Part shown: piece by piece, positions 46,726 through 59,121 of the stretch
Position numbering within the stretch: position 1 is the first letter of the stretch
How the letters are laid out: each line of letters starts with the position of its first letter
DNA from: Mactromeris polynyma
Lineage: Eukaryota; Mollusca; Bivalvia; Venerida; Mactridae
Reading direction: 5' to 3'
Assembly: GCA_032209605.1 (NCBI GenBank)
Contig: JASFXZ010000020.1
Coordinates: 3,169,501 to 3,233,500, forward strand
DNA: 64,000 nucleotides
Made by a program: the position numbers and the translations under genes
The notes under the pieces: generated by a model
What the model saw: only the letters and a program-made list of their open reading frames with translations
Told to the model about the DNA's origin: nothing
Database searches by the model: none

Positions 46726-47607
46726 TCATACCAACTCAAATTGAAGTGCACCAAGTTGTATTTGACAATTTGTAAAATTCACCACAAACGTGTTTTTCAC
46801 ATTTTTTAACCACTATCTTATTCTTCGGATGATAGGAAATTTGACTGCCGAAACCTATGTATTACTAAACAAACGCAGCTACCAGGCACAGATTCAGAAA
46901 TTCCAGAATGGGCGGGGGGGGCCAAACATGAGGACAAATGCCTTTGCAATGAAAATCCATAAGTGGCACTGAAGAAAATTTAGGGTTAAGGATTTCCTTA
47001 ACTTTAACTAAAGAAAAGTAAATAAGGCCAAGGACAATCTTGAGATAAACCTTAAGATGTTTCGTGAATACCAACCCAGGAGCAGTTCGTGCTAAGGCGG
47101 GCTACACATACACAATTCTAAACTACAGTGTAATCTGTCCAGGGCGGCCTTATCTTGAGCAACAAACCCTTCAACAATATGACTGATCCTGCAGTAACCA
47201 AATTAATCACCAAAGAACATCAACATCTAAACACTAGCTGAAATTTGCAACCACTTCCAAATACTGGTCGAAATTTGGGTCTTGTTGAGAAAGATGCTTT
47301 AGAGAGAGATTGCACTGTATAGCATGATCAAGAGTACAGTACAATACTAACATAACACACATTTACATGTATTTAACCAATCTGAATCAATCTTATTTTT
47401 TTGTTCATTTTATTACCTAACAAACCTACAAATACATTTCATATATACTATCCTACACTCCATAAACACAAAAAAAACGAAGCTAAGCATAAAATAAACA
47501 AATCTGGAAAGAAATTAATGCAAAGTACTATTATTTAAGAGTTCGACACCTGCTGTGTAAATTTTTCCTTAAGTATACTTCAGTTGACCCGGTATGTACC
47601 CGCACAG

Positions 47608-48976
47608 TCCAGACATGGATTCGATTACTTTGAAAAATAATCGATTAATTTGAGCTAAGCTATTAAGGGCAATTATTAGTTTCAATAATATGAAGTATAA
47701 CAGTGCTTACTTTATTTGCGTACAATTAGTTGTCAGTTTATCCCCTTATTAACTGATTATCTACATGTATAAACCAGATTACAATGTTCTGTGCCCTCAG
47801 GCTAAGTCTGACTGCTCTGTACATGAAATTGGATAAATAAGTGATAATTGCTAATTTTTTAATCTCTTATTCAATGATGCAATAAAAAAAAATTGTTTCA
47901 TTTTTCCCATTTAATTACTTTCATAAATTTTCTGACGCTCTTGTCCATAAAAAACATAAAGTTATCATGTGTCAATCGTAAAATAATCATGATTACAGCC
48001 ATTTTTTCTCCGGTAATCGATTAAATTATTAATCATTAATCCTAAAAATGCTTGATTAATGATTAATGATGATTAATGGAAAATATTAATAGATTAATAA
48101 TCGATTAAATTACTTTAATCGATTAATCCATGTCTGAACAGCACCCACATAATTGACCATTTCTTATTGCATAATCAAACAATAATGAAATACATGTATT
48201 AATTTTAAAGAATTTATGTATTTTTTTTGTTACAAGGCCTTAAGCATAAACAGCCCATGTAAGCAGTGACTATTCGATTGTTACGAAATATTGTTACACC
48301 CAATCAGAGAGTAACAAGAATTTATCTGGAATTTACACCTTTGAGTTAACTTATAATTACATATAAAAGGATAAGGATTATATACTTGCACATAAAAAAG
48401 TCCTGAATATGCATGAATGAAACAGACAGAGCCAAGATGTAAGGTATACTTGAGAGATACTTTAACAAACAAAATAGTAAACAATTTCACTAGGGTTGTT
48501 TTTACATAAAAAATAGAAGAATATAATGCTAGAAGAGTAACATTGTATAAGCCAATACATACTGTAGGATTTCATATACCGGTAAAACAAAATTTCAAAG
48601 TTCGTGCTGTGCAATATTATGCTTTGAAACAACAATAGCAATACTATCAGTATCTCATAAACGCAAAAAAGCATCCCACTCCAGACTACAATTTGTAGTT
48701 TATAAAACAGCTAACATGAAAAAAATAAGCCCGGACAAAAGATCGAAATAATTATATAACTAGAACCATAACAAGATATATGATCAAGTATTCCACATTC
48801 TTCTCTGTGAATGGTACTAAATTTAGTTTATATAGTTTCTGCAAGTAAACTATTTATTAATTACAAAAAGTAAGCATGACCCATCTGTTAATGAAACATG
48901 TACTGTATAAGTGGTAAAGTTTGCGAGGTGGAAAAGTTTGCAAATTTCGCGAATACAGAAAACATATCCCACAGTT
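47608..48976. mobile_element. B-only insertion (~1.37 kb) with a foldback element at its left
   Basis: Units A (27405-27432) and C (62545-62570) run straight from GTACCCGCA to the SINE body here. The left part (47609-48136) has inverted ends CAGACATGGATT and AATCCATGTCTG and many ATCGATTAAT motifs. The remainder (48137-48976) is AT-rich without a recognisable gene. Confidence 0.7.
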
Positions 48977-49268
48977 TTGAATTAAGGTACAGTTGAAGCC
49001 AAAGGGGGAATTTAGAGCAGTATAGGCTAAAACATATAATTTTGAACCCAAATACGGTCACCACACAACACAGTGCCAATGTGACCTGTCGTAAAGTTAG
49101 AATTGTTCTGTCAACTCTCCAGTATTTCCTGGTTACATGTACCAGTTCTATGTTAGGTGGGAAGCACTTTAAAAATGTAATTCTGTTTTCACCGGACTAA
49201 ACGAGGGATTGAATTCATGACCTTCGGATTTGTAGTCAGCAGCGTTAACCATTGAGCCACTGGGCAAA
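48977..49268 (-). repeat. tRNA-derived SINE (family 3), unit B copy
   Basis: Same element and orientation as 27421-27715, with GTGGCTCAATGGTTAACGC as A-box region and GGTCATGAATTCAATCCC as B-box region. Confidence 0.6.
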
Positions 49269-50043
49269 CAATATTTATGAATTGTTGATTCATGTTCTGT
49301 TACATACTGTCAAAATTTAAACAGATATTTTCACAACTTTTTTAAATTCACGGAACTTTCTTACTCATGAACTTCACCACATATGTACAGTAGTTAGTTA
49401 ATATATTTTAAATAAAACAATCAAGAAATAAAATATAATTCTCAATTGGAAACAACACACTATATTTTAAACCGGTTTTTAAATGGGATTTGCAAAAAAC
49501 GTAAAACTACTATTTAATGTCACGTATACACTGTAGTTAAATAATAAATACAAAAATACAGATATTTTTCTAATTATCTAATTCATGCAATGCTATATAA
49601 GTTTACACTAATCTTATCACTATTTAATCAGCTTCATTTAATTTTAATTTCATTCATAGTATTACACTCAAAATCTCAATTTTAATAATTTTATTACCTC
49701 CCTTTACTTTTGCATTTTAGTTTATTCTTTCTACACAGCTATCAGAGAAGAGATAATGTTATGTCCCTTTAAAAAATACGAACATACTGTATTTAAACAA
49801 TAAACACATACAATTTATATCTTAGATATTATATAACGGTCATATTATCTTGAAGTTTGATTACATCTAAAAATAGAACATAACACAACATTATCTAAAA
49901 ATAGAACAAATAGAACAAACCACATACATGTACAGTTGTTGTATAGTTGTTAGAACAGTAAATTACTCTGTTAAGTTTATTATATTCTATCAATAATACA
50001 TGTACACAGAATGGACAACTCTGTTATCTCACAATATGTTTGA

Positions 50044-51454
50044 TTACTCTAGTTCATACATTTTCACTACATCACTGCCATTCATGGTAACAAACATTCT
50101 ATTCAGTCCCTGATGAAAACACACTGAGCGTGGATCTTGTAATCCATCTCCTTGCTTCACAACCACACCAAGTGTCTTCCCATTCTCACTGAATTGTACC
50201 ACATTATATGACCCGTACCCAACTACAAACATGTTTCCTCTACCATCAACACATACACCATCTGCATCCTTCAGGTCAGTGTCTGTAATAGTGGACAAAT
50301 AATTTCCCATCCCATCAAAACATACAAGTCCATTGCGCTCACCTCCAACAAACATTCTGTCTCCACTTTCATTGAATGTAACATGTTGACTCCAGGTAAA
50401 CAGCTTATTCCCAGCATTGTCTCGTGTAATTGTCTTCAGCAGGGTACCAGTCATATCATAAACATGGAGTGAAGCACCATAATCTGTCACGTAAAGCTGA
50501 CCATCCTTGAAAGCAATACCATAACACCAATGAGACATTATAATTTGTCTTGTAGGAGTCATCTTGTTATGAATGGAAACAAACTGGATCTTCTTGTCAC
50601 TCTGACATGCAACAGCAACTTCATGTTTACTGATACAACATACACCATAAGGTACAGAATCTAAAGTACAATAGTCAACAACTGACATCTTCTGTATATC
50701 AATACGTTTTAGTTTCTTATTGTTATAATCTGTGACAAGTAGTTGGTTATCTTGTGTCAGACAACATCCCCAGGACTTGCATGTCTTAGAATCATGAGAA
50801 AGTTTTATGGTAATATTTCTACTTCCTTTGATTTTGTAGAGGTCGTGTTTCTGCTTTCCATGTTTCTGTACTTGACCAATACCTTGTAAAGCTTGGATAT
50901 TGTAGGGGTCGTGTTTCTGTACTTGACCAATACCTTGTAAAGCTTGGATATATTCCATCAATGATTGGTCTGTAATGAATGATATCTGTACGTCTGTATT
51001 ATGTTGTAATTCTTGCTTCATCTTCTCACCGTCTGCTTCTTTTATTTTTTCTTGGGCAATTTTCGTACAAACAAAACGTTGGGCTCTATTTCCTTCTGAT
51101 TGATTAAACTTGCCGTCTGTCGTCTGCAAATCTTTACAGATGTTATCAACACTTTGCTTGGATTGTAGAATTTTTGTTTCTATTTGTTGGTACACAACTT
51201 CTATTTCTTTGCGTGATGACTCGGCAATTTTACTCAAGATGGCTTTCAATGCTTTTTGGAATGTACTGACTTGACCTAAAGCTTCTTTCTTTGCTTTCTT
51301 CAAAGTCTGAAGTTGGGTATTTTGAGATTTACTTGCTGTTTCCATGGATACCATCATATCTTTCAGAAGACTGTGCGTCTGTTTGCAGTCAGACATCTTA
51401 AATATGGCGTCAATCATGTCTGGTATAGAATGGATGTGACTGTCTTGACAAGAT
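50044..51454 (-). CDS. TRIM-like gene B, intact coiled-coil/NHL exon
   Basis: The 1,411-bp exon starts after ATTCTGTTTCAG and is open to TAA. It encodes the end of B-box 2, a ~190-residue coiled coil with the same 17-residue duplication (IQALQGIGQVQKH twice), and an NHL-type beta-propeller with blades marked by YGVCCISKHEVAVACQ, YGIAFKDGQLYVTD, HVTFNESGDRMFVGG, DGVCVDGRGNMFVVG and SVCFHQGLNRMFVTM. With exon 1 it would give a 584-residue protein. The frame is complete, but the upstream exon has lost its GT donor, so normal joining is doubtful. NHL propellers in TRIM proteins usually bind RNA or protein partners. Confidence 0.92.
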
Positions 51455-51866
51455 CTGAAACAGAATGACTTATAATTACATTCTGCATAATTATATAGAA
51501 AACACATTTAAAACATGGGACGTTGTGACAATGTTCATATGTAGCCTATTGATTTTATTTGAAGTGTTTTACAATATAAAATTGAGCACTGACATACTTC
51601 AAGTATGTAGATCTATTGCTCGGATTGAAAGTTTTGGTTCATTTTGCCTCATTCATGATAAAAACACATACATTCTGCCCATTAAACATTTATAAAATTT
51701 CAAATGATTATGAATAAATTTTAATAAAATGAGCATGTAGATATCTACATGACAAATAATTTGCACTAGGCCCTTGTCAGTGTCAACGGATATGTCCGTG
51801 GTGTTAATGGGGTAAAAATGTGGGTTCGAGCTCACTTTTCTCTGTTGTGGAGAGGTAATTATAATT

Positions 51867-52072
51867 GTTGTGGTGTGCGGTTAGACGGCAGCGCTGTTAG
51901 CTCAGTCAGTAGAGTTCCGTAGATCTACTAGTTTTTATGGGGTCATGGGTTCGAGCCCCAGATCAGGTGCACTTTTCCCCCTTGATTCACTTCAATGCTG
52001 GCAGTAGTGTTTGACGGCCCATGGTGGTTGAGCCTCAAATGTCAGAAGGGGGAGGAGTGTAGTGGTAAGGTG
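51867..52072 (+). repeat. tRNA-derived SINE (family 1) in the gene B intron
   Basis: It matches the unit A copy at 34450-34655, with GTTAGCTCAGTCAGTAGAG (A box) and GGGTTCGAGCCCC (B box, intact). Confidence 0.75.
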
Positions 52073-52117
52073 ATTATAATTCTAACGTAAAATTGATATT
52101 TATGTAAATAAAGCATT

Positions 52118-52119
52118 TC
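52118..52119 (-). other. Mutated splice donor of TRIM-like gene B exon 1
   Basis: On the minus strand, unit A has CACAA followed by GTAATAC; unit B has CACAA followed by GAAATGC. The GT dinucleotide is GA. Read-through adds KCFIYININFTLEL after residue 115 and stops at 52074. A weak in-phase alternative (ACGTTAGA, GT about 30 bases on) could restore joining but would insert residues within B-box 2. Confidence 0.85.
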
Positions 52120-52463
52120 TTGTGATCTTTCACGAAGCATGTAGAACAGCCAACAACATCATGACCTTCACAGTACATGTCCACTACTTTGCCTCTATGT
52201 ACGCTACAGTGTTCTGTAGGTATTTCCAACAAACTTGATTGTTGATTGCTCCCTTGATTTCCTTGACTGACATCCATCAGATTGTGGTTTATCAGAGCTG
52301 GGAACTTCTTGTGGACGTCTGTACATGGCTGACAACAATATCCACCGCATTCTACACAATACTTGACAGCTTCCACTGTCTTGTTGTCTCGTGCACAAGC
52401 AGTACACAGCACATCAAATGCTTCATCCGACCATTTCAGCTGAGAACGCCCTCCAAACGCCAT
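52120..52463 (-). CDS. TRIM-like gene B, first exon: two B-box zinc fingers
   Basis: The exon is the same 344 bp as in gene A and differs by scattered substitutions (for example CTACARDNKT for CTTCARDNKT). All Cys and His positions of both B-boxes that are visible in A are kept. The start is the same MAFGGRSQLKW. The canonical donor is lost, so the likely product is a 129-residue protein ending inside B-box 2, unless a cryptic donor is used. Confidence 0.88.
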
Positions 52464-52895
52464 TTTCTATGTTTGACTTTGAACCCTACTTTCGATTTTT
52501 GAAAGAAAAAGGAAGTTAGCAACACCCAGCTAACAGTCAATAAGGAACGGTCAATAGAAACAAATAATAATTACCTCCCTTACTCGAATTGAGGCCCGTA
52601 ATGAGGTTCAATCAAGAGCAGAGCTAAGGCAGGCAAAATTTACGCCACGTATGGTAATATAAACCTATGTAAACCCAAAATATATTCTAAATTCGTTTTC
52701 AGACATACTTAGATACTAGTGAATTACCCAAAATGTGGACATCTGAATATGTTATACTCTAGTCACGCGGAGATGTTTTTATCCTTTTAATATAAATTGT
52801 AAATAGTGGAACTTTTATTTTGAAAACAGTCAGTCCTGCCTGCTGCATATGTACATGCGGTCTTAGCCAATTGCGATTATACTCCTTGCAGAGTG

Positions 52896-52994
52896 ATGCA
52901 ATCACTGGAGATGATGATGATGATGATGATCAAGAAAGGATATAAAGAGATCCAGCTAACTACAGACGGATATCGCCGACATGTATCTGAGTGA
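52896..52994 (+). CDS. Divergent 32-codon ORF upstream of TRIM-like gene B
   Basis: Counterpart of 35464-35559. It has one more ATG codon in a run of six, and two amino-acid changes, with the same stop. Low confidence for the same reasons. Confidence 0.2.
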   Translation: MQSLEMMMMMMIKKGYKEIQLTTDGYRRHVSE

Positions 52995-53659
52995 TACTGA
53001 GTGGGACTAAAAAAACGTTACCAGGGATCCGGGATTCTCCGGGATCGATTTTAAAAAAATTGTTAAGTGGAACATTTTGTGTGACTAATGTCATTGGTTA
53101 CCTCATCAAATAATTGAAGATGGTGAAAGGTGATGTCTGGCATTTAATGTCGTTATTATTCTGACCAGACATCAAAGACGATCTTATAAGGTACAGCTTT
53201 CGAACATACGAGCTTCCTTGAGGCGAGTTGCATGACGCAATAAGTACCTGTAATCTGACATGAACAAAATGTCAATCACAGCATAGCTTTGTAGACTTTT
53301 TGTCTGTGATGTTGTCTTGTATCAAACTTCTAGTTAATGGTAAAAGAGTCTTTCTTGAGACATGCAATAATCACATAAATCAGATGCGAATGTCTAATTA
53401 ATACTCATTAGTATTGAAATACTGAACAGTTAATTTACTTCAAGTATTCAGTGATGATGCACAGCTCCGACCTGTCCAAGTGAGACAGAGTGATGCAATA
53501 ACAACATAATGTATTATGTCTCAACAGGTGTAGATGTTGACACTTAGTATAAATAGTCTGGTATTTTACTCATTGTATTCTATTCATTGGTGCATGCATA
53601 GTCCAACTGTTATCATTATCCTAACAATTGTTTATCCATTACTTGCCCTGATCCTTTTT

Positions 53660-53772
53660 TTATCTATTTCCGGATACACTATAAGTTATTGATCTATAAT
53701 ACGGGTACCAATGTTAGTTTATTGATCTATAATACGGGTACCAATGTTTGTTTTTGATCTATTTCCGGGTAC
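53660..53772. repeat. KpnI minisatellite, 2-3 units in unit B
   Basis: GATCTATAATACGGGTACCAATGT occurs twice, with degenerate half units on both sides. It marks the ancestral or contracted state of the 1.5-kb array in unit A. Confidence 0.9.
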
Positions 53773-55013
53773 ATATAACAGAATGATGGACACTTGTTGT
53801 GTGATGAACACATATAATGCAATATATGATACAAATAAAAAAGTTTTCCGAAACACACTCCATGATTTGTTTTCAAAATATCTGCTGTAAATACCCTACT
53901 TATCTGTAGACAGTGGCCACAGTGATGAGGCACTAAGAGTACACTTAAAGATTGATGACATTTTTAGACATACAGATATAGTATACTGAAGATATAGAAA
54001 TTTGTGAAACGGTCAAGCAGGCTTTTGGGCTTTTACATAATCTAGTGGACCAATTTCTCATTTTCTAGCAATATATAAAATGCGCTCTCTGCTTTCTCTG
54101 ATTTTATAAATGATCATTCTGGATTATTTATTGTCATATTTTCTGTCATGGAAATATTTGATTGCATTATGGTATTGTACAACAATACAATACAGACATA
54201 AACGTTATGCAGGACTGACAAATTTTATAAATCAATCTGTTCAACAAATACTGTCCATTTGTTCTGCCTATATCATCAGCACAAGTCGGTATTAGATACA
54301 TGTACGTGTGTCGTCATCAGTTCACTATTTTGCAAGCATAAAGACTGATGTGTACAATAGAAGCTTTGTTTCAATTGAGTGGGTATCGGCAATATTTACC
54401 TGTGAAGGACATACCGCGCAGGGAAACATTGTGGATAGTCTGTCTGAGTAGCTGGACCACAATTACTGTTTTTACAACAAAAAAATGTGTATTACTGCTA
54501 GAAAATCAGCATTACAAGTCCTTATAAAATTTCTCCAAATATGATATTTCTTCTGATGCAAAAATGAAGGTATATGAAAGCATTTGAAGAAAATTGATAT
54601 TTTGTCGCATTGTTACAAGGGAAGGTAACTACAACAGATTGTATGTGGTTTCTCTACTGGAAGTTCTATATTGTAAATTATATCATGTTGCCATGGCAAT
54701 GCCGAATGGTTTACGTAGGGTGTTCTAATACTTTACATATATTTCAAGACAAATCTACCATATCTGTAGCACTACATAGATCGTTTTTGAAAGGGTGAAC
54801 AACATAGAACAAATACAATCTGAATTTTAACAGACATATTTTATTGAAGTATGTTCAACACTGGTACATATGTATTGCCTAACACAGTGTGGTTTGGAAG
54901 TCATTAATAAATTCACAGTACATAATATAAACATTAGGCTTATAGACCAATTGTCACAATCACTTGGATATCTGGGTTGTATAAAACTTGTGATATACAT
55001 GTACCTCATTTCT
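53773..55013. other. Non-coding, collinear with unit A
   Basis: Matches 37736-38986 with few changes. No gene is supported. Confidence 0.4.
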
Positions 55014-55440
55014 ATGGTGGCATATTACTGCCACCAGTTAGCATGATAGCGTTCGCGAATTAATTCGTGTTAACCACTTAAATATTACGATAATTATCTA
55101 GCTATCTAGTTAATATTCGTGATAAATTTTCGGTAAGATAAATATCATACAACTAGAAACAGGCTTGAAAGTGCCCAGAACTGCCACCTCTTACCTTTTT
55201 ATGATGTATTACACTAGATTTAAGTGGCAACACGAATCTTATCTAGTTGACGACTTATTATGTTACTTAGTAACTCAAATTCGCGAATTTCACTTAAGAT
55301 TCGTGTTACCACTTATTTATAAATGCAATTTTGGCTTCTAGATGTAAGTGGTAACACGAATCTTAAGTGAAATTCGCGAATTCGAGTTATTAAGTAACAT
55401 AATAAGTGGACAACTAGATAAGATTCGTGTTACCACTTAC
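55014..55440. mobile_element. B-only foldback element with 95-bp near-perfect inverted arms
   Basis: The arms, 55221-55315 and 55345-55439, are separated by a 29-bp loop. They share TAAGTGGTAACACGAATCTT, ATTCGCGAATT and TTATTATGTTACTTA(G/A)TAACT or their complements. Unit A has CATTTCTCCATTTAAATTG without the insert. The left 200 bp of the insert carries related pieces (TTCGCGAATTAATTCGTGTT). It is non-coding. Confidence 0.85.
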
Positions 55441-55658
55441 ATTTAAATTGTCACTTGATTTTATTAAAATTATTAAATTGACTACATAATTGTTATGTCT
55501 GCATACTTAATCAGTACATTTATCAAAACATATAAAAAAGTAGACATTTTGACAAAATTGGCTGAGATTAAAAACTAGTTCTCAGAATGAAGCATGATCT
55601 CAAGGTGGTTACCTATGACAATGAAATGGAACAATATAATCTGTCATACTGTGGACAG

Positions 55659-55793
55659 TTCTATGGAACGCCAAATCTACATAAACTCATATATTTGAAG
55701 AGCTCTTCCATTGATTTGATTTGGAGATATCTTCAATTGAATTGTAGAGCTCTCCAAATGATTTGATTTTATGCAGATTTGGCGTTCCATAGA
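55659..55793. mobile_element. Foldback MITE (CTATGGAACGCCAAATCT ends), unit B
   Basis: Counterpart of 39208-39361, with a ~20-bp internal deletion. Confidence 0.75.
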
Positions 55794-55942
55794 CTGGAAG
55801 CAGTGACATACTGCATGTGCTGTAGATTTGTCATGAACATCAGCAAGTATAAAGAATCAACATGGAGTACATCACAGGAGATTGTCACGAATTTTCTCCC
55901 TTTATCCCTTCTATAGTATATGTATGTATAGTACATGCTTTT

Positions 55943-56090
55943 CATACATGAACTCCTTCTGCGGCTGAAATCCTACTTCAAACATTAAAATATGTCCATG
56001 AAATATAACAAGTTCAAAGCATGAATAACTTATATTTCAAAAGAAGTGCGATTTCAGCCGCAAAAAGGGGTCAGGTGTGAAAAGCCTTAG
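55943..56090. mobile_element. Foldback MITE (GCGGCTGAAATC ends), unit B
   Basis: Counterpart of 39503-39655. Confidence 0.7.
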
Positions 56091-56125
56091 ACTCCATGTA
56101 CTATATATACATATACGATAGAACG

Positions 56126-56443
56126 GATAAAGGGAGAGAACTCTAGAAAGGATAAAGGGAGAGAATTCTAGAAAGGATAAAGGGAGAGAACTCTAGAAAG
56201 GATAAAGGGAGAGAACTCTAGAAAGGATAAAGGGAGAGAACTCTAGAAAGGATAAAGGGAGAGAACTCTAGAAAGGATTAAGGTAGAAAACTATGGAAAG
56301 GATAAAGGGAGAGAACTCTAGAAAGGATAAAAGTTAGAGAACTCTGGTAAGGATAAAGGGAGAGAACTCTAGAAAGGATAAAGGTAGAGAACTCTAGAAA
56401 GGATAAAGGGAGAGAACTCTAGAAAGGATAAAGGTAGAGAACT
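56126..56443. repeat. 25-bp minisatellite, ~13 copies, unit B
   Basis: AGGATAAAGGGAGAGAACTC-type units with more GGTAGA variants than in unit A. Confidence 0.95.
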
Positions 56444-57322
56444 CGTGACAATCTCATGTGGAGTACATGTATTTGTCATTGAAGATCTATAAAAGTGGCA
56501 AGGTTACTAGAAACAACTGGCACTTATTTCACAAAAATCTCAATCAAATTCTGTCTCAATCAGCTCAAATGTTCAATACATTTTAAATTGACTTGTTTAA
56601 CTCAAAGCAAAACATAAGAGCTGGTATGGTGACCAGATTTAGACATAGAATCATATTGTTCATGGTGAGACAATTTGTTGCATCATTTTTGTTGGTCAGA
56701 AATAAAGCTAGAACATAATCACAAGTTTGGGATTTTTTTGTGAGAAATTTCGACCTTCTTTCAAACAATAAGAACAATTTATTTCAAGCAAATCAATTTG
56801 TCTAACATAAAAAATTTGTTAAAGTAGGTAGTCATCATTTATTTCATCAATGCTTGAGAGGACAAGTGAAATTGACAATGAAATGTGCTGTGAAAATTAT
56901 ACAGTAAACACTTAACAAATATATTTACTAATTATTTATACAATGACAATGAGTTATACTGCATATTCATTTACTTTTGCTAACCATTTTTTTAAAACTA
57001 AGTGTGATGTCTTACATCAAGAGGATTCTATTTAAGCATAATCTCAACCCTGGATAAAACATTTTAGCCCTTTCCAAGATAGTATGTATTTGTGTGCAAA
57101 TCATGCGAATTTGAACAAAAATATGATCAACTTCATTCATCACATCAAAAGTTTGAAGCAATTAAATCAACGGTTCTTAAGATAACACAGGAGAGATAGC
57201 ACAAAGACAAATACAGAGGAATATCAAGTCCAGCGCACTAACCACTGGACCACGGCCGCGGCTCTAACCATGATGAGAACTTAGAGAGATGAAAGTGACG
57301 CTTGTTTGCTTGCTTCCTGATA
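56444..57322. other. No gene; short tRNA-like fragment near 57227-57263
   Basis: The minus strand at 57227-57263 reads GCGGCCGTGGTCCAGTGGTT followed by AGTGCGCTGGACTTG, a tRNA D-arm-like piece without a T arm. It stands in place of about 270 bp present in unit A (40711-40980). Confidence 0.4.
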
Positions 57323-57517
57323 CAGTAAAACCTCATTTAAAGACTACCTCAATAATAAGACCACCTCAATAATAGGACCACCTCAAAATTGAAAACACAA
57401 GTTTCAAGTCCATTTTCACTATTTTGCTCTTTTTTCGACCTCAATATAAAGACCACCTCAATAAGACGACCAGTTTTCAAGGGTACCAAGGGTGGTCTTA
57501 TTATTGAGGTTTTACTG
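57323..57517. mobile_element. CAGTAAAACCTC-ended MITE, uninterrupted, unit B
   Basis: A TA-flanked, full-length copy. It is the empty site for the LINE insertion in unit A. Confidence 0.85.
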
Positions 57518-58495
57518 TATATAAACAGACAGACTGGTTCACTGTCAGCCATGCATTTACTGCAATATGATTTAATAATGATTTTAATCTCAAGTTGAGC
57601 CAAATATTGGGCGTGTAAAATCTGCGAAGACATGTATATAATTTAAAAAAAACGTGCCAATGACCAGGACAAAATTGATTTATAACAAAAATTTAAATTA
57701 TTTTTTGAAGTAAAAAATATGCAAAGCAAAACTGTAAAAATGCTAAATAACAAACTGGAATGATTTTTATATACGAATCTCACACTTCTAATCACCTGGA
57801 ACGGATATCAACAGTTCATTATTCATGCACAGACAAACATCTGTGAGATCAGGACAGAAATCTAATCCACCCTGTAATAAATATATTTGGCCAAAAATTT
57901 GCAGCACATTAGAAGGTAAAACAGCATTGCTGTCTGCCATAAAAATGTGGTATGATACGATAGAAACATATTAGAAAAAAACACTTGATACACAGAAATA
58001 ATCAAAAGTTCATCCATGGAAGTAGTTCATGTACCCAGTATGGTGATTATTGTTTCATATTTTACATCAGTACTATATTATGGTGATTTTTTTAATCACA
58101 TTCTGAATTATGCTTGGTATTGATTTCATGTTTAGACTAAAATCAAGATTAACGCAGACAAAACCACAACTGTTTCATCAGTAGCAATTAAGTAAAGTAG
58201 CTCAAATGATAGAATCAACATTATACATACAAGATAAAATAATGTTTTTATGTCAATTTTGAAAAAAATGACCATTGCGTTAAAATGGCTTTTCTTGTTG
58301 AATAAAGACTACTGTCAAACTGAGCTAAACCATATATAGAGGAAAATTGACAGTTTATTGGAAACAGAGTAATCAATAAAACATTGGGGGTGATGAATAT
58401 AAAACTGAATAATTCGGTGAGAAAATACTACATGTACAACACAACTATTGTCAGAACAGAGCAATATACAAGACAGGTATTATATTAACAATAAC
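57518..58495. other. No gene seen
   Basis: Collinear with 42387-43366. Nothing supported. Confidence 0.4.
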
Positions 58496-58582
58496 ATGTT
58501 GTCTATAGACGAGACAGAAAACGACGATATAATCACAGACTACCGCCGCCCACCATGGCATGATCCGAACTACAACAAGTAA
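58496..58582 (+). CDS. 28-codon ORF conserved in units A and B (unit B copy)
   Basis: Reads MLSIDETENDDIITDYRRPP then WHDPNYNK and a stop. The last 19 residues are unchanged from unit A. Confidence 0.3.
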   Translation: MLSIDETENDDIITDYRRPPWHDPNYNK

Positions 58583-58671
58583 TATTGACTTAGGTTGTAG
58601 CCAATGTCAATATTCATGTTTTAATGCTGCAGATTGCATTATATTGCACAGCTGAGAGGTCTCATACAGCA

Positions 58672-58841
58672 ACACTTAAAGACCATCTCAATAATAAGAC
58701 CACCTCAAAATTAAGAACACAATTTTCAAGTCAATTGTCACTGTTCTGCTCTTTATTCAACCTCAATATTAAGACCACCTTGATATTAGGACCAGTTTTC
58801 AAGGGTCCCATGGGTGGTCTTATTATTAAGGTTTTACAGTA
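58672..58841. mobile_element. CAGTAAAACCTC-type MITE, left end decayed, unit B
   Basis: Counterpart of 43545-43708. Confidence 0.7.
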
Positions 58842-59047
58842 TAAACAATGCATCAATTAATTATTGTTTGCCAATTATGATCAACTGTCTGGAAGGCTTT
58901 AAATCTAAATCGTATTCATCAACTATAAACACAAGGAATTTCTATAGATCAGCTATTGGCACAATCAACTGTGCGAGAATTTAGAAACAGAGCCTGATTT
59001 TGGAATTATTACAAAAGGAATCACACAATGCAAATGCAGAGCATACT

Positions 59048-59121
59048 GAGGGTTCAGTGCAAGACTATCGTAACTGCTATATAAATATATAGGAGTATGG
59101 ATAGTCTTACGCTGAACCCTT
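59048..59121. mobile_element. ~74-bp foldback element next to the unit B/C boundary
   Basis: Nearly identical to 43915-43988. Confidence 0.8.
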
